From Branchiostoma floridae (Eukaryota > Chordata > Leptocardii > Amphioxiformes > Branchiostomatidae), in NCBI RefSeq assembly GCF_000003815.2, contig NC_049990.1, forward strand, positions 1,043,472 through 1,077,907: 34,436 nucleotides of DNA. Reading direction: 5' to 3'. Of this stretch, positions 27,335 through 34,436 are shown in pieces. Numbering within the stretch: position 1 is the first letter of the stretch; every line of letters starts with the position of its first letter. Under the pieces are notes generated by a model. That model searched no databases. It was not told the origin of the DNA and saw only the letters and a program-made list of their open reading frames with translations. The translations under genes were made by a program, and so were the position numbers.

Positions 27335-27995
27335 GAATTCTTAAGGCCCTACATTTAAGCCAAGGTCATGGCTGTACAGAGTTCAGCGTATTTCTTCGCT
27401 TTTACAGAAAAATGAAATTAATGTTGTTTCCTTTTTCCTACTCATTCTTAAACAAAGGAGAAAATGAGGTAGATCCCCAATGCTGCAAAGGACAGCTAAG
27501 AATTCTTAAGGGTCCATACGTAAGATAACATCAATTTTTAAAAAATGTCAAATTTGTTTCTACCCAATTTGATAAAAAGTGAAAATGGATGGAATTCTAT
27601 CTTTCATTTTGTACGGTACAGCCAGAACACACTACTATACAAGGTATATTTTTTTCAGAGCTTCAACATTGTTTTAATGTTTTTCAAAAACATCACAATT
27701 TTTTTCAATTTACCTGTCTGAATTAAACATGTATTGAAAGGAGTTTAGTACTATAAGTATTGTAGTACTAGCAGAAACTTGTTTCATACTTGTGATATCC
27801 ATACTACAATAAGTATAACCTTGTAGTGAAAAGTGTACAATGTAACATCATTCTCACTTGCTTAACATGAATTGATGTGTAAATAGAAATGTACAGGAAT
27901 GTCTTCATTGTAAATATGGTCTGTGTGATAAAGATTTTATTGTAAGGAGCATCTCCCAGAATGTGTGAAAAATAAAAGCGTTCAAGACCAGTCAA
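27335..27995 (+). other. XRRA1 3' UTR with duplicated stop-codon region
   Basis: The UTR runs at least to the AATAAA at 27971-27976. A second copy of the coding end lies at about 27455-27511: GGAGAAAAT.AGG.AGATC, then AATGCTGCAAAGGACAGCTA, then AGAATTCTTAAGG, matching 27292-27345. No gene lies in this stretch. Confidence 0.7.
27971..27976 (+). terminator. XRRA1 polyadenylation signal
   Basis: AATAAA within GTGTGAAAAATAAAAGCG, about 640 bp after the stop codon. The surrounding 51 bp are repeated downstream of the TPR gene (34107-34158). Confidence 0.65.
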
Positions 27996-28111
27996 GTACG
28001 AGATTGTATGAATCTGTCTTTGAGTTGCATAACATATATACTGCCTGACAGATATCTAGCTGGTAAAATTCATAGGATATAAAACCTGCTCTTCAACAAA
28101 ATCTCTTCATT

Positions 28112-28145
28112 GTCACTGACGAAAGATAGTTGTAAAACGTCTGAC
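28112..28145 (+). other. Hammerhead-like core motif with 4-bp closing stem (candidate)
   Basis: On the plus strand GTCA, then CTGACGA (28116-28122), a short variable segment, AAAAC, GTC (28139-28141), then TGAC. GTCA and TGAC are exact complements directly adjoining the two core boxes, as helix I of a hammerhead would be. The middle segment (AAGATAGTTGT) does not form a convincing stem II and the second box is AAAA instead of GAAA, so this is at best a degenerate copy. Confidence 0.3.
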
Positions 28146-29219
28146 TGTTTCCAAAATTGATTTGCTTGCAAGAGTTACAGTAACAGTTTTGGCGTCAAAT
28201 AGATCTATTGAATACTCCTGATTCAGTCTGCAAATCACATAGAAAATGCAAATTCAGTCAAACTTGGTCTCAACAGCTACTCAAGCGAATAACTTAAGGG
28301 GAAAATGGTTGATTTGAGGTGGCTATTCGAGAGCTAGAGGGTTCAAACCAGGTAAAATTAGACTGGGCTGTTTTAATGTGGCTAATGACTGGATGTAATC
28401 AGTTGGCCATTTGTTTGTTGTAGAATTCACATGAAACAATTTGATATTTCTAACTTTCGCTGTGTGAATAGAGGTATAAACATCAATGAACTCACTAGCA
28501 TGATCTATCTATCTTGATGTATAAGTGTATGTAAAGGTAAAACATTGAAGTTAAGTTTTAAGAGACAAAATATCTTTTCCACGAGACATTAAATGTCAGT
28601 GTGTGAGGGACCACAGCGGTAACCGGTGAACCACGTAAACACTGGAGTATCAGGTACCAATTAGCTTTTCATCATCAGTCATTCAATATCCAGTCACGGA
28701 CAAAAGCTGCACAAAGGACTGTTGACATAGGATTGACTCATTGTAAAGTCCCGACAGAGTGCCACACGGAAAGCCCCTCCTGGGCCGAGGGAAAACCCAT
28801 AACTTTCGCCAGTACCAGGAAACACAGGCAAGTGTCTACCAACACAGGTGCACGAATGCGGACTCTCCACATCCAGGTGAGATCTTAAGATACTTTCCTC
28901 ACTTCAGTCAGGGCCGGCCCTTGCGGTGTGAGTGGTTTAAGTCCAACAGACTTATGGCTGCAGTGCGGGGGATCTAGGAGGTCTAGTTTATCTACCAAGT
29001 TCAGGACGTCTCTATAGAAACATCACTTTAATCAAAACTTGCAGCAGATAAATTCTAAACGTAACATGTGTTCTGAAATGTCTTAATCTTGAAGGCTAAA
29101 ACTTGTTTGTAATGACTCCAGGGATTGTTATGTACCTGAGTGTTACTGCTGGTAAAATAAATAAACTGAAACTAAACTGAAGAATAACGTAGTATAAAGG
29201 ACGATACTAGTACTCGCTG
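28146..29219. other. Intergenic spacer between XRRA1 and the TPR gene
   Basis: I see no supported gene. A 72-codon plus-strand frame at 28759-28977 has no recognisable domain, and its surroundings look like ordinary spacer. Confidence 0.5.
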
Positions 29220-29438
29220 ATACCCCTGTCACATTATGCACGATCTTCGGGCGTATCGATGGAAGATGGGCCTTATTTAAGATCTACAGAGGGTTGCGCG
29301 TACTTTTCACCTGAAAACCGTCCCTGTCACATATAACCCATACTTTGTACCTTGTACAATTGTTGTGCAATAAAGCGAGGCTCGGGCGATTGCCGCAGAA
29401 TCGTCGTCGGATCGATATTCGCCAAATGTGACGGGTAT
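29220..29438. mobile_element. 219-bp MITE upstream of the TPR gene
   Basis: The left end ATACCCCTGTCACATT and right end AATGTGACGGGTAT form inverted repeats (RC of the right end: ATACCCGTCACATT, differing by a 2-nt indel). A third partial copy of the terminal word (CCTGTCACAT) lies inside near 29324. There is no coding capacity. It lies 140 bp upstream of the TPR start codon and may contribute promoter sequence. Confidence 0.65.
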
Positions 29439-29446
29439 AAAGGATA

Positions 29447-29478
29447 TCCTTATAAAGTTGCACAGCCTTATAAAGTTG
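29447..29478 (+). promoter_or_regulatory. Duplicated CTTATAAAGTTG, possible TATA elements
   Basis: CTTATAAAGTTG occurs twice, 18 bp apart (near 29450 and 29468), about 110-130 bp upstream of the TPR start codon. TATAAA fits a core promoter, but an acceptor-like TTTGTTTTACAG at 29550-29561 suggests that the first coding exon may be spliced to a more upstream exon. Confidence 0.3.
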
Positions 29479-29580
29479 AGTAAGGTAGAGGCTAGCTTAC
29501 ATGTTCTCTCTGACTTTTTGGTTTCCATGGCAATCATGCAATTTGTCAATTTGTTTTACAGCGAAATAACAGAGAAAGCA

Positions 29581-29624
29581 ATGGCCACTGCTGCTGACAA
29601 CGATGGGGAAAGATCATTCCACAG
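29581..29624 (+). CDS. TPR gene exon 1 (coding part)
   Basis: Encodes [14 protein letters not shown] plus two bases. The ATG context GCAATGG is good. The donor CACAG|GTTTGT follows. A preceding acceptor-like tract (TTTGTTTTACAG) suggests that this is not the first transcribed exon. Confidence 0.6.
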
Positions 29625-32600
29625 GTTTGTAATAGTTGATAAAGGATTGGTTTGAAGTTTGTACGTCAATCAAATTGACCAAACAGAGTACTTTTGCCTA
29701 CCGTGATCATCGATGACCTGTATTTTATTTCTAGTCAGTACAGTGTCCAGCTTAAAGAAGGTGACTCCTCCCTTGCCAGGGCAGACCTGGACTCAGCAGA
29801 GCAGCACTTCGCAGCTGCACTCAAGGCAGTGCACGTAAGAGGTAGGGACAAAAGCTCATGGAAATANNNNNNNNNNNNNNNNNNNNNNNNNNNNNNNNNN
29901 NNNNNNNNNNNNNNNNNNNNNNNNNNNNNNNNNNNNNNNNNNNNNNNNNNNNNNNNNNNNNNNNNNNNNNNNNNNNNNNNNNNNNNNNNNNNNNNNNNNN
30001 NNNNNNNNNNNNNNNNNNNNNNNNNNNNNNNNNNNNNNNNNNNNNNNNNNNNNNNNNNNNNNNNNNNNNNNNNNNNNNNNNNNNNNNNNNNNNNNNNNNN
30101 NNNNNNNNNNNNNNNNNNNNNNNNNNNNNNNNNNNNNNNNNNNNNNNNNNNNNNNNNNNNNNNNNNNNNNNNNNNNNNNNNNNNNNNNNNNNNNNNNNNN
30201 NNNNNNNNNNNNNNNNNNNNNNNNNNNNNNNNNNNNNNNNNNNNNNNNNNNNNNNNNNNNNNNNNNNNNNNNNNNNNNNNNNNNNNNNNNNNNNNNNNNN
30301 NNNNNNNNNNNNNNNNNNNNNNNNNNNNNNNNNNNNNNNNNNNNNNNNNNNNNNNNNNNNNNNNNNNNNNNNNNNNNNNNNNNNNNNNNNNNNNNNNNNN
30401 NNNNNNNNNNNNNNNNNNNNNNNNNNNNNNNNNNNNNNNNNNNNNNNNNNNNNNNNNNNNNNNNNNNNNNNNNNNNNNNNNNNNNNNNNNNNNNNNNNNN
30501 NNNNNNNNNNNNNNNNNNNNNNNNNNNNNNNNNNNNNNNNNNNNNNNNNNNNNNNNNNNNNNNNNNNNNNNNNNNNTTCACAGGCTACAGGACTGGTAAC
30601 TCCATACTCAGACCTGGAGTTTGCAATCTTAGTTCAAGAAGAAAGGGAAGAATTTCGTGTGTATTTCCGCAATCTCACCCACTACCTTCATCTAAAGGTG
30701 GTCAACCTGGGTGAAACTATTCTCCCAGCACTAGGAATAAAATCTCTCAATGACTTCTACTCTGAGGATCCCCTTGACAACTGGTACTATGACTCTGTTA
30801 CACCACGTGGATTTGCCTTTGATGGCTCCATGCCAAAGGCAAGTAAGACTCCACTGGGCAGGCAGGGAACTGTGGATGAACCACCCAGTGAACTCATCTG
30901 TACCCCCAAGAGACTAGTTTTACTACTGCAAAAAGATGCCACATTGTACTTTAAAGAAGGATACCATCTTGCCACTATCCTGATAAACCCATGCCTGATC
31001 GCAGGGGACCAGGATTTGGTTGACACATACATTCACAGTATAGTCAAGATGCTGCAAGGTGATAGAGGGGAAATGGCTCGAAACCTGGCACTGCGTACAC
31101 TTAAGGACAATATTGTAAGTGATATTGATGAAGAAATAATTAAGACAACACTGATCGATGTGAAGAAGGAAATCTATCGCTTCCCAGCTGTAGCAGTGGA
31201 CTGCATGGCACTGTCTTCAGGTATCATACCCAACACAGTTTGGCAGACAATAGAAGAAATGGAGACCCAACAAGTGATCAGTCGAAACATTGCACACCGC
31301 CTGACAGTGCTTACCAGCATCTCAGCAGAACTCAGGCTCAGAACCTACATTGCAAACGGTGGGCAGAGAGAAAACATTTCTGCATTGGCCTCAATGGAGT
31401 CAGCACGGCGTGGACAAGAATCGTTCTTCCAAAACGTCTCACTGCAACATGTTTTCCATATTCCTAACGAGAGGCAGCTTTTCAGGTATTATTTTACAGC
31501 ATCCCCTCTTAGACGTTTGTTGTATTACGTTTTGGGATATTATTACGTGAGACAAGATGACCCTCAAGACCATAAGAAACAGCTGAAGGAGATGCAGGAC
31601 CACGTCAAGCAGGAGGTGGAAACAACTGACCAGCAGCCGGATTTATACGACGATTCCTCATATGTACGAGGGATGATGTACTTCCAGCTATGTAGATATA
31701 GTCTTGCCACCAGTTGTTTTAAAGAGGCCCTTAAGAAAGCTAAAGATGAAAAACAGAAAGCTTTCATGCTGAGTCATATTGGCAATTCTTACAGAGCAAT
31801 GGGCGAATACCAGCAAGCAATCAAATATACTGAAGAGGCATTACAGGTGCTTTGTGGAACCATCATCACCCGGACAACAGGTCGTCCTAGTATTGAATAT
31901 CTACTCAGTATGCTAGGAGAATTTGTGGACCAACTGGCCAATAACAGGGATAAAAACAGCAGGTTAGACAATCATGTTAGACAATCACTGCATATGTCCA
32001 ACCGTATCCCAACGCAGAGTGTTGAATATCGTGCTATTGATAATTTGATAAGTATTCTGGGGCATGCTTGGTCAGAACTTGGTGATAACAGAAAAGCAGT
32101 CAGCTACCATGAACTGGACCTGCAGCTGTGCAGGTACATCTATGATGAGGAATCTGCACATTTTAGCACTGCGGCTTCCCTGAGCAATCTGGGATTAACA
32201 TGGTGTCAACTAGGTGATTACAGGAAGTCAATCGCATATCTGGAAGAAGCACTGCAGATGTTGAAGAGCATCTATGGCCAAAACGCAACAAACCCTTACA
32301 TTACCAATGTCTTTAACAATATAGGGGACGCCTGGGCTAAGCTCGGTAATTACAGGAAAGCTATGGGATACATTGAGAAAGCACTTCAGATGAGGAGGAG
32401 TATATATGGCCAGGCTGCAGCACATCCTGACATATCTATGTCACTCAACAACCTAGGAATTACCTTGCTTCACCTGGGTGATAACAAAAAAGCAATCATG
32501 TGCTTTGAAGAGGCACTTGAGATGTGCAGGAGGATTTATTTTCCGGTGGAAAAACATCCTATTATCGCTACGTGTCTTCATAACTTAGGGACAGCCTGGG

Positions 32601-33829
32601 ACAAACTGGGTGACCGTAAGAAAGCAATTGACTTTCTTGAAGAGGCACTAGAGATGATAAGAGGTATTCATGGACATAGTGTAGAAACCAATGCTATGAT
32701 ATTCAACAGCCTTGGTGTACACTGGAACACTTTGGGTGATAACAGAAAAGCGGCTAGCTACGTTGAACAGGCACTACAGACGGCGAGGAGTATGCTTGGT
32801 CAGGATACAGCACATCCTCTCATTGCCACCTTGCTAGCCAACCTGGGACATGTCAGGGGTAAACTGGGTGATCATCAAACAGCTGTTGACTACATTGAAC
32901 AGGGACTGCAAATGTTCAGAACAATTTATGGCGCGAATACTGATCATCCAGCCATTGCCAACTCACTCTTAAACCTAGGCCAAGTCTGGGACCGTCGAGG
33001 CGATCACAGGGTCGCTATCAACTACCTTGAACAGGCACTGCAGATGGAAAGGGCTATTTTTGGAGAGAAAACAGCACACCCCTCTATCATTTGTTCACTC
33101 AACAGCTTGGGAAGTTGTTGGCTCTGTTTGAATGAATACGGAACGGGGATCGACTATTTTCAACAGGCACTGCAAATGTGCAAGGATGTATATGGTCCGA
33201 CTACAGCACATCCACACACCGCGCTCTTACTCAAGAACCTAGGGATAGCCTGGAACAGACAGGGTGTTCACACATCAGGCAGCTTCTATGGACGGGTACT
33301 TCAGGTGTTCGGAAGGTTCGATGGTCCAAATCTTACATCTTCTGACAAATCACTCCACAAGCTGGCGTCCTCCCGGCATCACCTGGGTTACTACAGGAAA
33401 GCACATAGGTACTATAAAGAAGCGCTTCAGATGTACAAATCTTTGCATGGTCAAAGCCCGGCATATCAGTCCGACATTGCCTTTGTGCTTCACAAACTTG
33501 GGGATATATGTTGCCATCTGGGTGATTTAAGAAAAGCAGTTCACTGTTATAAAGAGACCCTAAAATTGCATAAAAGTTTGTATGGTGAGAATACAGCACA
33601 CCCCGACAGTGTCGGGTTACTTAACGACCTGGGAAAGGTCCAGTGCTTTCTCGGGGAACATATAACCTCACTTAACACCTTAACAGACGCTTTTCATATG
33701 GCAGAGCAGATCGAGTCTCGGGACAAAAGTCGGGAACTGATAAAAAAGACTGAAGATAATATTGACAAGGTCATTTCGATGAAACTGTTGACTGGTACCA
33801 TCCTTTCACCGCCATGTACTGTTCAGTGA
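29581..33829 (+). CDS. Nucleotidyltransferase-like / TPR repeat protein (nephrocystin-3-like family), gap-interrupted
   Basis: A lancelet-expanded family in which an N-terminal TPR-like segment ([29 protein letters not shown]) and a Pol-beta-type nucleotidyltransferase-like domain precede a long TPR array. Such proteins are often labelled nephrocystin-3-like or kinesin-light-chain-like because of the TPRs. Right after the gap the sequence [18 protein letters not shown] shows the GSxA...DxE pattern of DUF294/GlnD-type nucleotidyltransferases (Asp and Glu in SDLEF); the residue before SQAT is in the gap. The next ~350 residues ([46 protein letters not shown]) form a conserved helical region. 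About 15 TPR-like units follow, mostly with a 44-residue period. No signal peptide or membrane segment is seen, so it is probably cytoplasmic. Substrate and function are unknown. Confidence 0.85.
29735..29866 (+). CDS. TPR gene exon 2 (runs into gap)
   Basis: Encodes [34 protein letters not shown] and onward until the N gap. The acceptor is TATTTTATTTCTAG, joining in phase 2. A GTAAGA at 29835 could be a donor, but the family usually continues past AVHV, so read-through is more likely. The frame before and after the gap differs, as expected if the gap length is an estimate or hides an intron. Confidence 0.65.
29867..30576. other. Assembly gap (710 N)
   Basis: This gap removes the middle of the TPR gene, including the glycine of the nucleotidyltransferase GS motif. 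Open frames reported across it contain no information. Confidence 0.99.
30578..33829 (+). CDS. TPR gene main exon: nucleotidyltransferase-like domain plus ~15 TPRs
   Basis: 1,083 uninterrupted codons, ending at TGA 33827-33829. Approximate layout: nucleotidyltransferase-like domain and its helical extension 30578-31500; a linker with [10 protein letters not shown]; two TPRs at 31658-31860 ([40 protein letters not shown]); a spacer 31860-32020; then a regular array from 32025 with the pattern LxNLGxxWxxLGDxRKAIxY xEQALQM.RxIYG. Unit starts are near 32162, 32294, 32426, 32558, 32690, 32816, 32950, 33082, 33214, 33340, 33470 and 33602. The 132-nt spacing matches the 44-residue kinesin-light-chain-type TPR with its AHPxIA connector. 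The C-terminus ends [14 protein letters not shown]. Confidence 0.93.
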   Translation, partial: SQATGLVTPYSDLEFAILVQEEREEFRVYFRNLTHYLHLKVVNLGETILPALGIKSLNDFYSEDPLDNWYYDSVTPRGFAFDGSMPKASKTPLGRQGTVDEPPSELICTPKRLVLLLQKDATLYFKEGYHLATILINPCLIAGDQDLVDTYIHSIVKMLQGDRGEMARNLALRTLKDNIVSDIDEEIIKTTLIDVKKEIYRFPAVAVDCMALSSGIIPNTVWQTIEEMETQQVISRNIAHRLTVLTSISAELRLRTYIANGGQRENISALASMESARRGQESFFQNVSLQHVFHIPNERQLFRYYFTASPLRRLLYYVLGYYYVRQDDPQDHKKQLKEMQDHVKQEVETTDQQPDLYDDSSYVRGMMYFQLCRYSLATSCFKEALKKAKDEKQKAFMLSHIGNSYRAMGEYQQAIKYTEEALQVLCGTIITRTTGRPSIEYLLSMLGEFVDQLANNRDKNSRLDNHVRQSLHMSNRIPTQSVEYRAIDNLISILGHAWSELGDNRKAVSYHELDLQLCRYIYDEESAHFSTAASLSNLGLTWCQLGDYRKSIAYLEEALQMLKSIYGQNATNPYITNVFNNIGDAWAKLGNYRKAMGYIEKALQMRRSIYGQAAAHPDISMSLNNLGITLLHLGDNKKAIMCFEEALEMCRRIYFPVEKHPIIATCLHNLGTAWDKLGDRKKAIDFLEEALEMIRGIHGHSVETNAMIFNSLGVHWNTLGDNRKAASYVEQALQTARSMLGQDTAHPLIATLLANLGHVRGKLGDHQTAVDYIEQGLQMFRTIYGANTDHPAIANSLLNLGQVWDRRGDHRVAINYLEQALQMERAIFGEKTAHPSIICSLNSLGSCWLCLNEYGTGIDYFQQALQMCKDVYGPTTAHPHTALLLKNLGIAWNRQGVHTSGSFYGRVLQVFGRFDGPNLTSSDKSLHKLASSRHHLGYYRKAHRYYKEALQMYKSLHGQSPAYQSDIAFVLHKLGDICCHLGDLRKAVHCYKETLKLHKSLYGENTAHPDSVGLLNDLGKVQCFLGEHITSLNTLTDAFHMAEQIESRDKSRELIKKTEDNIDKVISMKLLTGTILSPPCTVQ

Positions 33830-33930
33830 TCAAATCATGTCATTCAAATGTGAATCTTTTTGTTATATTGATCGCTTTAATGTATACAGTCAATGTAAAA
33901 ATACCTTTTTACTTGTTCAGTGTACGGAAA

Positions 33931-33973
33931 GAGAATGACACGTTTAGCCCCACCTGTTTTACAAGTTAAGCCT

Positions 33974-34030
<57 letters not shown>

Positions 34031-34054
34031 AATTTTGTTGTGTCAATAAAGCTT
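33931..34054 (+). repeat. Second copy of dispersed repeat with (TA)n tract
   Basis: It starts GACACGTTTAGCCCCACCTG and ends TGTCAATAAAGCTT, as does the copy at 22791-22990. The middle is a (TA)n microsatellite at about 33977-34026. The element brings an AATAAA (34045-34050) into the 3' flank of the TPR gene. Confidence 0.7.
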
Positions 34055-34139
34055 CTGATATTAATTCTTGTCTATTGTACATTTGCACGTGTACACATCA
34101 AGATTAAAGGAGAATCTCCCAAAATGTGTCAAAAATAAA
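34045..34139 (+). terminator. Two candidate polyadenylation signals of the TPR gene
   Basis: AATAAA occurs at 34045-34050 (inside the dispersed repeat) and at 34134-34139. The second lies in the 52-bp segment 34107-34158 that closely matches the XRRA1 3' end at 27944-27994, including TCTCCCA.AATGTGT and AAAAATAAAAG. Confidence 0.6.
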
Positions 34140-34158
34140 AGTGGTGGAATACCAGTCA

Positions 34159-34436
34159 CATCTGGTCTGAGGTATTAGACATGGTCTAACATTTATTCAA
34201 TAACAATTACATGTAACTGTCTGCCGGGGAGGCTGACAGGTGTTTGCATACCTGTACTCTTTCTCTTCTTCTTTCATGTGCTTAAGGTGCTGTTTTTGGA
34301 TATGTATTTGAAAACAGATCGTATGCCATACTGTGCTGTGAGTCGCTTAGAGACCTCGTTAAAATCACCTGTCGACGTACGTTTGCAATGCAAAGCATGC
34401 TGGGATTAACCATGACCTGTCCAGGTGTAATGTGAG
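34159..34436. other. 3' flank without recognised features
   Basis: No gene, repeat boundary or RNA is recognised in the last ~280 bp. Confidence 0.4.

Noticed and set aside
28759-28977. 72-codon frame between the two genes
   Set aside because: No domain, no splice or poly(A) context, and composition not different from the spacer.
29835-29840. GTAAGA as donor of TPR gene exon 2
   Set aside because: Good donor and phase 0, but related lancelet proteins continue through this point (AVHVR..), so it was kept as coding; RNA would decide.
29694-30599. Long frames across the 710-N gap on both strands
   Set aside because: They are mostly X and carry no sequence evidence.
1-34436. tRNA, rRNA, riboswitch or bacterial operon signals
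   Set aside because: None seen on reading; gene structure is spliced and eukaryotic throughout.

Overview
This is animal genomic DNA, almost certainly from an amphioxus (Branchiostoma). It has spliced genes, long repeat-rich introns, two assembly gaps of N, and many small foldback transposons. The gene at the right belongs to a TPR protein family that I know as strongly expanded in lancelets. No bacterial, phage or CRISPR signal is present.

Layout. Bases 1-6620 hold three successive tandem-repeat families (about 165, 370-410 and 233/466 bp periods) with transposon insertions, including a hAT-type element with a perfect 8-bp target duplication. Bases 6620-12400 are intergenic: CA microsatellites, nested MITEs, a 5'-truncated LINE tail, and two short motifs that resemble a hammerhead ribozyme core. 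Bases 12566-27334 (+) hold a complete but gap-interrupted XRRA1 gene (leucine-rich-repeat X-ray radiation resistance-associated protein). I could place eighteen coding exons with consistent splice phases; a nineteenth (exon 9) lies mostly in the 100-bp gap. Bases 27335-29560 are the XRRA1 3' end and a spacer with MITEs. Bases 29581-33829 (+) hold a second gene: an N-terminal segment, a nucleotidyltransferase-like domain (partly lost in a 710-bp gap) and about 15 kinesin-light-chain-type TPRs. Its visible C-terminal 1,083 codons lie in one uninterrupted exon. The rest is 3' flank with a TA microsatellite.

The most unusual feature is inside XRRA1. Four places show local tandem duplication of exon-edge segments. 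(1) Eight copies of the exon 6 acceptor plus exon start, at 133-140 bp spacing; each copy has an open 72-nt, phase-0 segment that encodes exactly one 24-residue LRR. (2) Eight copies of the exon 17 acceptor plus first ~48 nt, at 90-bp spacing. (3) A second, upstream copy of the last exon's start that would give an alternative C-terminus. (4) A copy of the stop-codon region inside the 3' UTR. In cases 1-3 the full-length exon is always the last copy and every decoy keeps its 3' splice site. The gene is thus either a natural experiment in splice-site competition or a source of LRR-number variation. The first array is the best candidate for an undescribed system in this window.
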